From the IMG/VR virus record IMGVR_UViG_3300046804_001770, positions 1 to 30,733 of that record: a stretch of 30,733 bases of DNA, one strand, 5' to 3'. Below the pieces are notes generated by a model. The model had not been told where the DNA came from. It worked only from the letters and a program-made list of their open reading frames with translations, and made no database searches. Of the stretch, positions 21,055 through 28,579 are shown piece by piece; the first letter of the stretch is position 1, and each line of letters opens with the position of its first letter. Source of the stretch: a virus. Position numbers and translations under genes: made by a program.

Positions 21055-21797
21055 TGGCTGCTAAGGTGATAAAAGAATTTATAGGATTCTCCGGCAATCA
21101 AATCTATCTAATGAAAAAAGATAGATTGTTTGTTAGAAAGTCTGGTAATGTTCTTAGAAATGTCGAGCGTATGTATGCCTTGGAACATCTCTTACCTATG
21201 CCTAAAATTTATCAGTATAGTAAAAATAAATTTGATATGGAATACATACACGGTTTAGATATGAAGTCATATCTAAAATCTTACAGTTATGATCACTTAT
21301 TAAATTTTATTTTGGCAACCTTAGATAAGTTATCACAAAATAAAACATTAAAAGATTACACAGAAATTTATCAAACTAAATTAGACGAAATAGATTTTAG
21401 CAATGCAGAATTTACTAAAGATGATCTATTAGAATCACTACCTAAACAACTACCGCAAACAAATTATTTTGGAGATTTCACACTAGAAAATATTTTATTT
21501 CATGAACAGCGTGGGTTTATGATGATAGACGGACAAACCAGTGATTATGACAGTTACATTTTTGACATAGCCAAACTTCGTCAAGATTTAGAATGCCACT
21601 GGTTTATGCGCCATTCTCCTATACGTATTGATGTAAAATTACAGCATATACAGCAAGGTATATTTGAACAATATCCAGAAGCAGACAATGTATATTTGTT
21701 AATTCTAATGTTAATGCGTGTTAGTAGATATGCTAAACACGGATCTTTTGAATACAATTACTTAATTGACAGAGCAAACACACTATGGAAATTATAA
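21054..21797 (+). CDS. Kinase-fold phosphotransferase (choline-kinase/LicA-like)
   Basis: A 247-residue protein of the aminoglycoside/choline kinase fold. The N-lobe has VRKSGN with a Lys (about 28) and the hinge MEYIHGLDM (62-70). The catalytic loop is YFGDFTLENILF (138-149), where Asp141 and Asn146 fit the usual HGDxxxxN pattern with Phe for His. The metal Asp lies in MMIDGQTSDYDS (156-167), followed by FDIAKLRQDLE. It would phosphorylate a small alcohol or sugar. The next gene is a nucleotidyltransferase, a pairing like LicA-LicC, which activates phosphocholine. The actual substrate is unknown. Confidence 0.7.
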   Translation: MAAKVIKEFIGFSGNQIYLMKKDRLFVRKSGNVLRNVERMYALEHLLPMPKIYQYSKNKFDMEYIHGLDMKSYLKSYSYDHLLNFILATLDKLSQNKTLKDYTEIYQTKLDEIDFSNAEFTKDDLLESLPKQLPQTNYFGDFTLENILFHEQRGFMMIDGQTSDYDSYIFDIAKLRQDLECHWFMRHSPIRIDVKLQHIQQGIFEQYPEADNVYLLILMLMRVSRYAKHGSFEYNYLIDRANTLWKL

Positions 21798-22477
21798 TGC
21801 CAGCTGCGGGGTTATCTCGCAGATTCCCTAATATGAAACCAAAATACTTACTAGAAAGTGGCTCTGGTAAGTTAATGTACGAACGTGCAGTAGAACCTTT
21901 TATTGATACAAATAGTATTACAATAGGTATATTAAAGGCGCACAACGATCTTTATCAAGTTGAAAACACAATTAAAAAAACTTACGGTAATAAGATCGCA
22001 GTTGTTGTTTTAGACAAAGAAACTACAGGACCAGCTGACACAGTTTATCAAATTGTTAGTAAAATAGGTTTAACAGAAGAAGAAATACTAATCAAAGACT
22101 GCGACAGTTTCTTCAATCACGACTATCAAGAAGGTAATTATATTTGTGTTACCAGCATCATGCAACACGAAATATTGCGTAATTTGGCAGCTAAAAGTTA
22201 TATTGTCAGCAATGATCAAGGCATTATTACCAGCATTATTGAAAAACAAGTAGTATCAGATAAATTTTGTGTGGGCGGATATAAATTTGAATCGGCTATA
22301 TTATTTTGTGATGCATTTGAAAAATTAAAAGACAATCACATAGAAGAAATATTTGTCAGCCATTGTATTGAAGAATGTCTTAACAATGAACATATCTTTA
22401 AAGAAAGCCTAGTGCGTGACTATGTTGATGTTGGTACTGCCGAAGCATGGTTAGAATATATAGAGAATAAGAAATGA
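21785..22477 (+). CDS. Nucleotidyltransferase (sugar-phosphate or LicC-like)
   Basis: A 230-residue NTP transferase. MPAAGLSRRFPNMKPKYL (5-22) is the nucleotide-binding loop with the Arg and Lys expected, and ILIKDCDSFF (about 101-110) carries the metal-binding Asp. The C-terminal part has FCVGGYKFE and ends VDVGTAEAWLEYI, as in small sugar-phosphate and phosphocholine nucleotidyltransferases. It would link NMP to a phosphorylated substrate, probably that of the kinase-like gene directly upstream, with which it overlaps by 13 bases. The stop overlaps the next start as ATGA. Confidence 0.8.
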   Translation: MEIIMPAAGLSRRFPNMKPKYLLESGSGKLMYERAVEPFIDTNSITIGILKAHNDLYQVENTIKKTYGNKIAVVVLDKETTGPADTVYQIVSKIGLTEEEILIKDCDSFFNHDYQEGNYICVTSIMQHEILRNLAAKSYIVSNDQGIITSIIEKQVVSDKFCVGGYKFESAILFCDAFEKLKDNHIEEIFVSHCIEECLNNEHIFKESLVRDYVDVGTAEAWLEYIENKK

Positions 22478-23352
22478 ATTTAGCAATTTTTTATACAGGC
22501 GATATAAGACACAATCAACATATTGCAAAGACTAATCATAACTTTTTAATTACGGCACTAAAAGAAGTATGTGAAGTAAAAATATATAATTTTACTAAAG
22601 GTGATCCAGAAAGAGGCCTTTGTCCTTATGACGATGGCGAACCAGACAATACATATCGTAGAGGACAAGGCGGAGCAATACAGGTTTGGGATTTTTGTCG
22701 AGGTGTTGATCGAACAACAGAAGACATAGTATTAAGGTTAAGAACAGATGTTTGGTTTACCAAATCTAGTATAAAAGCCGTTGTAGAAGAATTAAAATTA
22801 ATGATAGCAGGCGAATCTGGTATTGCATATTTTGGCAGTGACTGGGTTAATCAAAGTGCCGGCATTGAATACAAAAGATTACCTGTACACATTGATCACG
22901 ACGGTGTTGTTCAAGACTTTATTATAATGGCTAAAAGAGAAAGTGTTGAAAAAACTGCTACGGTTATAGAACGGTTAAATGAAGTAATACCAAATAAACG
23001 ACGTAGTGGCAATAAGGCCTTTAGGTATATTATACCAGTAGAACTAGAACCTTGGCATGCTAATAGTGAAATCTTATCTGCAAAAGGACTTAGAAAACAG
23101 TTAACGCCAGTACATAGAATATTATGCCATATGTGGTTAATTAGAAAAGATTATGATAATTATCCATCTGACAGCGAAGTATGTAAAGACTATATACAAA
23201 GCTATATTGTAGATGGTAAAAATCGTTTAAGTAAAAAGAATTTAGTTGATCCTCATCCTATGCAAGAGGGTATAGATTGGTGGCGTAGTACACACGGGTG
23301 GGCTCCTAAAAAATTAGAAATTGGAGAATGGTGGGCATGGCAATCGGAGTAG
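22474..23352 (+). CDS. WavE-like glycosyltransferase, tandem copy 1
   Basis: A 292-residue protein. The centre reads VWDFCRGVDRTTEDIVLRLRTDVWFTKSSI (about 70-99); a basic RLRTDVWF phrase is typical of WavE-like LPS transferases, where the Asp is thought to be part of the active site. MNLAIFYTGDIRH at the start gives a first strand. The protein shares this centre and its general order with the following gene, so the two are paralogues. Donor and acceptor are unknown. The extra C-terminal Trp-rich segment (WWRSTHGWAP) is unique to this copy. Confidence 0.65.
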   Translation: MNLAIFYTGDIRHNQHIAKTNHNFLITALKEVCEVKIYNFTKGDPERGLCPYDDGEPDNTYRRGQGGAIQVWDFCRGVDRTTEDIVLRLRTDVWFTKSSIKAVVEELKLMIAGESGIAYFGSDWVNQSAGIEYKRLPVHIDHDGVVQDFIIMAKRESVEKTATVIERLNEVIPNKRRSGNKAFRYIIPVELEPWHANSEILSAKGLRKQLTPVHRILCHMWLIRKDYDNYPSDSEVCKDYIQSYIVDGKNRLSKKNLVDPHPMQEGIDWWRSTHGWAPKKLEIGEWWAWQSE

Positions 23353-24011
23353 TTCAAATTGGCCTTAAAAGATTTTATGATTCAGCCAAATCTAATCATC
23401 AAAAGTTATTGAATACTTTAAACAGTCGTTATGCGATAAATGTCTATGATTATTATAGAGATGCAGATAGTCCTAATTGTCCTTTTGATCTTAGCGGCAA
23501 AGTACAAGTTTGGGACTTCTTAACTGCTAGAGATAAAATTAACGAAGATATTATTATTAAATTAAGATCCGATGTATATTTTACTCAAAGTAGTATTGAA
23601 GTTATTTGTAACGAAATAGATAACGTACAACGTAACGAATGTGATGTAGTATATCTAGGTATTGATTTTATGAATGACTACAATAAAGTTCATAAAAGAG
23701 AAGATGCAAGATCTGTAGCAAAGACTACTGATTTTGTTGTTATAGCTAGACGTTCTTGTTTATTAGATACGGATACAGTAACTGAAAGTCTTAAAGCTGT
23801 AAAAGATAAAAGTGGTAATAAAACATTCTATGCAATACTAACACCAGAGGCTAGGGCAGTTAAAGTTAGCTGCCAAATGTATTTGTTTAGAAAAGAGTAT
23901 GAGCAATTAGAAAGCTGGCAAATATATTGGGATTGGTGCAGCGAATATAAAAAATCTCAAGAAGCACAAACTTGGGTTTACAATAATAGGGATACAATAA
24001 ATGCCTTCTGA
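23337..24011 (+). CDS. WavE-like glycosyltransferase, tandem copy 2
   Basis: A protein of about 224 residues sharing VWDFLTARDKINEDIIIKLRSDVYFTQSSI with the preceding gene. It is shorter because it lacks the C-terminal Trp-rich part. Two ATGs are possible, 23328 and 23337. The second gives a start MAIGVVQIG like the paralogue's N-terminal strand, while the first follows GGAG more closely; I chose 23337 with low certainty. It overlaps its neighbours at both ends. The role is probably a second sugar transfer of similar type. Confidence 0.65.
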   Translation: MAIGVVQIGLKRFYDSAKSNHQKLLNTLNSRYAINVYDYYRDADSPNCPFDLSGKVQVWDFLTARDKINEDIIIKLRSDVYFTQSSIEVICNEIDNVQRNECDVVYLGIDFMNDYNKVHKREDARSVAKTTDFVVIARRSCLLDTDTVTESLKAVKDKSGNKTFYAILTPEARAVKVSCQMYLFRKEYEQLESWQIYWDWCSEYKKSQEAQTWVYNNRDTINAF

Positions 24012-24600
24012 ATATTATTTAAAAAGTGTAGAAATAGGTCGACAGTTTCAGGCAAACAACACATCGTGGGGCGGCGATGACTGTAAAAATTATCACTTAC
24101 AGATTAGATTTCTTATGGACAAATACAATGCCAAAACTGTTTTAGATTACGGTTGTGGTAAAGGGCGTCAATATCAAAACTTAGTTCCGTATGGATTACC
24201 AAACGATCAAATTACTGAGCCTATGACTTTTACAACTAGAATTAATGCAGAGTCTGTACATTGCTACGATCCGTGTGTGCCAGAATTTGATAAAGAGCCT
24301 ATAGGACAAAAGTTTGATGCTGTAATTTGTACACAGGTATTAGGCAGTATACCAGATGTTGATATTGCATGGATTAAAGATAAGTTTATGAACTATGCTA
24401 CTAAGTTTGTGTTTATAGGGTTGCATAGTCCAACAGCACCAGTTAAACGTAAAAAGTTAATGTATGATCCGCAATACCTAACACATCCTAGAAGTATCGA
24501 ATGGTATCAAGAAAAATTTAACAACTGGACAGGACCTAACTTATATTGGTGGTTTAGAGACACAGAGCATCATATTAACAATTGGTATCAGGTCAAGTAA
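24001..24600 (+). CDS. Class I SAM-dependent methyltransferase
   Basis: A 199-residue methyltransferase with motif I TVLDYGCGKGRQYQNL (about 46-61), then HCYDPCVPEFD and the motif KFDAVICTQVLGSIPD. The N-terminus SYYL-like helix with WGGDDC and a Trp/Tyr-rich end (YWWFRDTEHH) are distinctive. Methyltransferases of this pattern occur in phage sugar clusters. It ends the rightward operon, and its 3' end overlaps the convergent gene by 13 bases with no clear terminator. Confidence 0.82.
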   Translation: MPSEYYLKSVEIGRQFQANNTSWGGDDCKNYHLQIRFLMDKYNAKTVLDYGCGKGRQYQNLVPYGLPNDQITEPMTFTTRINAESVHCYDPCVPEFDKEPIGQKFDAVICTQVLGSIPDVDIAWIKDKFMNYATKFVFIGLHSPTAPVKRKKLMYDPQYLTHPRSIEWYQEKFNNWTGPNLYWWFRDTEHHINNWYQVK

Positions 24601-25487
24601 GGTAAAAACTTTTTATAAATTAGACCTTGTCTGCTTTCTTCATCAGTCCAGTGACAAGCAGCTAGGTCATAAAGCCACTGATTTCGATCTGGAAACAACG
24701 GATTGTTTAATTGATTAACATGTTTGTTTGCAACATCCCAGCAGACGCTACTAGTATCGTCAACGTACAACGGCACCCCAGATACTACACTAGCAACTCC
24801 GCTAGAACTGTTAAAAACAAATGCAGCTTTTGCTCTTTGTAGATCTGTTAATAAAGGAATAACTGTGCTGTCACTGATTGTAACTCCAGGTTGTAACAAC
24901 GGAGTTAAATCAGCAACCTTTCCAGGGTGTGGTCTTAACACAATAGGCAAATTGCTGTATTGTCGAACTTCGATAATTTTACGTCTAGCCCACTCGACAG
25001 GATCTAATCCTTTCATTCCCCATCCACCATCACGTTGTATTAGAAATAAAAGATAATCTCCCTGGTCCCTCCAAGATTGTATAGTTAAACCTAAATCCTG
25101 ACTAAGTTGGTTCCATTTACTAGCATCACTATTTTTGTTAGCATACTGACTGGTATCATAGTAAACTCCGTTAATACTATAACGCAAATACTTACTGTCT
25201 GTATCGGAAAACTTAAAACAATTGGCATCTATAGCCATAATATGATTGCCGGCTTGTTTTTGTAACTCAACTAATTCTGCACGAAACTTAATATTTTGTG
25301 TTGACAGTATAGGACTAGGCCAGCCTAATATAACTGCTAGTTTAGCAGGTCGGTAGATATAATCTCTTTCTAATAGAGCCCATGCGCCAACATGTGCAGC
25401 ACCTTGATAAAAAGCTGTTAGTGTATCAACTTTTCTACCAGGGTTTTGTTTTTGTAAGCTGCTAAGGTAAACAACAACATCATACAT
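24588..25487 (-). CDS. Capsule-type glycosyltransferase (KpsC/KpsS-like), paralogue 2
   Basis: A 299-residue protein with the same C-terminal core as the genes at 16633 and 25480: PIVLRPHPGKVADL (about 197-210), a strand with AAFVFNSSSGVASVVSGVPLYV (about 235-256), and FPDRNQWLYDLAACHWTDEESRQG at the end. The N-terminal half is a Rossmann-like domain (AKLAVILGWPSP). It is expected to transfer a sugar to a capsule-like glycan. It overlaps the fusion gene upstream by eight bases and is co-transcribed with it. Confidence 0.7.
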   Translation of the reverse strand: MYDVVVYLSSLQKQNPGRKVDTLTAFYQGAAHVGAWALLERDYIYRPAKLAVILGWPSPILSTQNIKFRAELVELQKQAGNHIMAIDANCFKFSDTDSKYLRYSINGVYYDTSQYANKNSDASKWNQLSQDLGLTIQSWRDQGDYLLFLIQRDGGWGMKGLDPVEWARRKIIEVRQYSNLPIVLRPHPGKVADLTPLLQPGVTISDSTVIPLLTDLQRAKAAFVFNSSSGVASVVSGVPLYVDDTSSVCWDVANKHVNQLNNPLFPDRNQWLYDLAACHWTDEESRQGLIYKKFLPYLT

Positions 25488-27105
25488 CTTCGTTTAATAT
25501 TTTCCAAGCTGTGCCGTCGCGCATTTCTGCTTCAGTGAATTGACAATAGGCTAAATGTGCCGCCCATGCTTCTACTTCATCTAAGCTAGGATATTTAGGT
25601 TGTTCAATAAGCGATAAATCACTGTGACACATACTTTGTGCTGCATTAGGTCCAAGTGTAAATGCTGGTTTACCGTGTAATATAGCCTCTGTAGCTGCAA
25701 TACTGTTATAAGTTACTAAGCAGTGTACATCTTTATCTAACGCCATTTCAATAGAATCTACTGTAACTCGATCTCTACGACTAGGTTTTGTTCTAATAAT
25801 AATTTCTCTGTCTGTGTATTTTTTAATTGTTTCAACAGTAGTTTTTAACCACTCGTCAAGATTTTGTCCAAAGCACTCCATAGCTTTTGCACTAGGAGGA
25901 CACAATAGTATTGTTGATCCTGTTTTAAATTTTTTCTTTTGATAACCAGTAGCAGCTAGTCTATCTAACGGACGCTCAATAATAGGACCGCAGGCCTGCA
26001 TAGCATTTTTAGTAATTCTATGATAAAGTTTTTTACGACCATTACCAAAATATCCTGTATCTATGTAATAGTAATTACGACCAATTTCTTCACACTTTCT
26101 CATGTGTTTACTTTTGGTAATGCCTCTAAAAACAACAGGAGTCATAGATTGCTCTACTTTGTCGTAATTAGTAATTTGGCCGCCGCTGCCTGTTATAAAC
26201 GATACCATAAATGGATCATAAGGATGTCCTTTATTATCCTCAGGATCACGACCTCCATCTACTGCATACACAGCATTGTTGTTCAACATTTTTAATTCCT
26301 TAACTACGTCATCTTCTTTAACATTAAACCATTCGCCTGCAGGGTCAACTCGATACTTTAATACGTTATTAAATAAATTTTTTATTTCTTGTGGTATATT
26401 TACAAATGGATCTGTAGGAGCTTCTGGTAACTTAGAATCTTCATAATTTAATTTTTCTAAAATCCAGTTGGCACCGTACTCACATTTAACATAGTTAGGG
26501 AACCATGGGCCGCCTTCCGTGTAGTGTATTGCCTTAGGCTTACCATCTTCGGGTTCTTTATGCCACCCTACTAACCAGTTCCATTCACACTTTAATTCAC
26601 CAATTTGATTATCTTTAAGCCATTCAAAACGATGTAAATATTGTCCAGATTTTTCATTAACTAGTTTCGGTGTAAGTTCTTTATTTTGAGGGTGGGCACA
26701 ATTCCATAGTATTACACTACTCCAATTTTTTCTAGGATATTGAAACTGTTCTTTACCATCCATCTTAACAGTGCTTTTAGGTTTATAATCATGTTTAACA
26801 ACCATAACAGCATATTGGTCATCTGCCTGATCAAATAATTCTTTAATGTCTTCTACAAATATAATATCGCAGTCACAGAATACTGCCCAACCTTTATAAT
26901 TCATCAAGTGAGGTACTAAAAAACGAGTAAAGGTAAACTCTGTTGATGCTAACGGATCAATTGGGCGCCAATAGATTTCTTTACTTCTAAGGTCTTTTTG
27001 TTTTAAAGGCACTACATCAGCACTAGATTGTCTTGATACAATACTATGTCTACAAACTTGATAAGCAATGTCCTCTCTAGAATCCCATCCTACAAATACT
27101 TTCAT
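25480..27105 (-). CDS. Two-domain glycosyltransferase: GT-A domain fused to a KpsC/KpsS-like domain
   Basis: A 541-residue fusion. Residues 1 to about 230 form a GT-A domain: MKVFVGWDSREDIAY, then AVFCDCDIIFVED with DCD as the DxD (78-80), and a later EWNWLVGWHKE with HYTEGGPWF. Residues from about 270 to 541 form a capsule-transferase domain: IIIRTKPSRRDR, CLVTYNSIAATEAILHGKPAFTLG, and the shared end AHLAYCQFTEAEMRDG. Two donor-using domains in one chain suggest sequential addition of two sugars, but this is inference. Its start overlaps the stop of the nucleotidyltransferase-cupin gene as ATGA. Confidence 0.75.
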   Translation of the reverse strand: MKVFVGWDSREDIAYQVCRHSIVSRQSSADVVPLKQKDLRSKEIYWRPIDPLASTEFTFTRFLVPHLMNYKGWAVFCDCDIIFVEDIKELFDQADDQYAVMVVKHDYKPKSTVKMDGKEQFQYPRKNWSSVILWNCAHPQNKELTPKLVNEKSGQYLHRFEWLKDNQIGELKCEWNWLVGWHKEPEDGKPKAIHYTEGGPWFPNYVKCEYGANWILEKLNYEDSKLPEAPTDPFVNIPQEIKNLFNNVLKYRVDPAGEWFNVKEDDVVKELKMLNNNAVYAVDGGRDPEDNKGHPYDPFMVSFITGSGGQITNYDKVEQSMTPVVFRGITKSKHMRKCEEIGRNYYYIDTGYFGNGRKKLYHRITKNAMQACGPIIERPLDRLAATGYQKKKFKTGSTILLCPPSAKAMECFGQNLDEWLKTTVETIKKYTDREIIIRTKPSRRDRVTVDSIEMALDKDVHCLVTYNSIAATEAILHGKPAFTLGPNAAQSMCHSDLSLIEQPKYPSLDEVEAWAAHLAYCQFTEAEMRDGTAWKILNEDV

Positions 27106-27860
27106 TTTCGTTCTATATCCTCTTCAATACACAACTGACCAAATTGTACTTCTAAAATATGACATGGTTCAGCGGTATTGTTATACCCTCTATGCCATAC
27201 AAGTGCTCCTATATCATAATCAGTATTTTCAAAAATTTGAATATCACCAGTAACACCGTTATATTCTGTCTCAACCCTGCACGAGCCTTTTAATACGTAC
27301 CAATGTTCTGCTCGTAAGCGATGTCGTTGCATACTTAGGCTTTTTCCTGGTTCTATCACTAGCTCTTTAACTTTGTAAGTAATTTTATCGTCTAATACTC
27401 TGTACCAGCCCCAGGGTCTAATAGTTTTAGGATTTTTCCATTCTTCTAGGATCCAACTGCTAGAATTTTTCTTATCTATGCCACCTACTCCAAAAACAAA
27501 TTCTAAGTGTAACATTTCCTTAAGAACATCCATTTCTGGAATGTTTTCTTTTGTACGATCACCGCCATTTGCAAAAATAATATGAGCATTTGGGTATATA
27601 GCTCTTACTTTTCTGATAGCATCTTTAGCAGAATTATCGCTGTCGTTAAAGTTAATTACTCGATCAACAACGTGCAGTGCCGCAACAATGTTGGCACGTT
27701 CTTCCCAATGCAAGAAAGGCCTACCCTTTTTACGGGTAAGCCATTCATCTGAGTTAATGCCAACGATTAATTTATCACCTAACTCTCGAGCAGAGTTAAA
27801 ATATGCAATGTGTCCAGAATGGATAGGATCGAAACCGCCTGTAACCAAAACTATTTTCAT
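27102..27860 (-). CDS. Cytidylyltransferase-type nucleotidyltransferase fused to a ManC-like cupin
   Basis: A 252-residue two-domain protein. Residues 1-140 are a nucleotidyltransferase of the HxGH class: VTGGFDPIHSGH (6-17), then DEWLTRKKGRPFLHWEER and KKNSSSWILEEW, as in RfaE2-type and glycerol-phosphate enzymes that join a nucleotide to a sugar phosphate. Residues from about 148 resemble the C-terminal cupin of type II mannose-6-phosphate isomerases (ManC): RPWGWYRVLD, VIEPGKSLSMQRHRLRAEHW and EVQFGQLCIEED. The enzyme may interconvert and activate a sugar phosphate. It lies eight bases after uvsY and starts the leftward sugar operon. The usual ManC GDP-mannose domain is replaced by this different nucleotidyltransferase. 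Confidence 0.85.
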   Translation of the reverse strand: MKIVLVTGGFDPIHSGHIAYFNSARELGDKLIVGINSDEWLTRKKGRPFLHWEERANIVAALHVVDRVINFNDSDNSAKDAIRKVRAIYPNAHIIFANGGDRTKENIPEMDVLKEMLHLEFVFGVGGIDKKNSSSWILEEWKNPKTIRPWGWYRVLDDKITYKVKELVIEPGKSLSMQRHRLRAEHWYVLKGSCRVETEYNGVTGDIQIFENTDYDIGALVWHRGYNNTAEPCHILEVQFGQLCIEEDIERK

Positions 27861-27868
27861 AGCTTTAT

Positions 27869-28324
27869 TTACAACGTAGCATCTTCCATTCCTGCAACTC
27901 TGAGCTTGACAATGTTAGTTAATTGCCATTGCTTCTGGTCAAGGGCTTTAGTAATACCTAACCATTTGTTTCTAAGTAGAGCAAATTCGTTGATAATTTT
28001 TTCAAAATCAACAACATCTGATTCACCTTCTACAAATTTTTCACAGTCTCTGCTACTAAGTGCTCGTTGATAATTTTCAAGATATTTTCGAAAATGTTGA
28101 CTTTTGAGTCTACGAAGTTCTATGTTTAGATATTCTAATATTGCTTCAATTTCTTGCAGTTGACTGAATCTCACTTCCACAATGCCAGGCATACTGGCTG
28201 CTGCCTTTTCAATATTTCCCGCTATGCGAGCATCATTACGTGCAGCCTGCAATTCGGCTTCGTAGTATAACACAGCATCGGGAATATGAGATATGTCTTT
28301 AGAAACTTTTGCGTACCAGCTCAT
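27869..28324 (-). CDS. uvsY: UvsY-like recombination mediator
   Basis: A 151-residue helical protein. In T4, UvsY (137 residues) loads UvsX onto gp32-covered single-stranded DNA. The sequence has the long helical stretch VEVRFSQLQEIEAILEYLNIELRRLKSQHFRKYLENYQRAL and the C-terminal LLRNKWLGITKALDQKQWQLTNIVKLRVAGMEDA, the pattern of UvsY homologues of T4-like marine phages. It lies three genes downstream of gp32 and two downstream of uvsX, as would fit. Identification is by pattern plus context. Confidence 0.7.
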   Translation of the reverse strand: MSWYAKVSKDISHIPDAVLYYEAELQAARNDARIAGNIEKAAASMPGIVEVRFSQLQEIEAILEYLNIELRRLKSQHFRKYLENYQRALSSRDCEKFVEGESDVVDFEKIINEFALLRNKWLGITKALDQKQWQLTNIVKLRVAGMEDATL

Positions 28325-28327
28325 AGA

Positions 28328-28579
28328 TTAATCTTCGTCGTCGCCATAATCCCAATTATCTTCTTCAAAATCTTCTTCCTCTTCTGCGCCTTCGTCAAGG
28401 TAATACTCAATGGCTGCATCAAGGTCTTCATCTACTCCGGTAGCAGATTCAAGTGTTCTATCACTAACACCATGATCTGCAAGCAAATCGATATATCTTT
28501 CTGCTACTACATCAAGTAATTTTTTATCAACATACTCTTTAAATAGCATCCAAATATCAGCAACTTGATTTTCATTCAT
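28328..28579 (-). CDS. Small acidic protein next to UvsX, 83 aa
   Basis: An 83-residue protein with a helical N-terminal part (MNENQVADIWMLFKEYVDKK) and an Asp/Glu-run C-terminus (from about 60 on, EEEEDFEEDNWDYGDDED). Such a tail could mimic DNA or contact basic surfaces of UvsX, UvsY or gp32. Its start overlaps the uvsX stop by eight bases and its stop lies just before uvsY. Similar acidic small proteins are found between these genes in related phages, as far as I recall. Function unknown. Confidence 0.75.
   Translation of the reverse strand: MNENQVADIWMLFKEYVDKKLLDVVAERYIDLLADHGVSDRTLESATGVDEDLDAAIEYYLDEGAEEEEDFEEDNWDYGDDED

Noticed and set aside
27869-27876. Late-like TGTAAATA box before the nucleotidyltransferase-cupin gene
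   Set aside because: One mismatch, too near the ATG compared with the other late boxes, and the gene is likely co-transcribed from uvsY.
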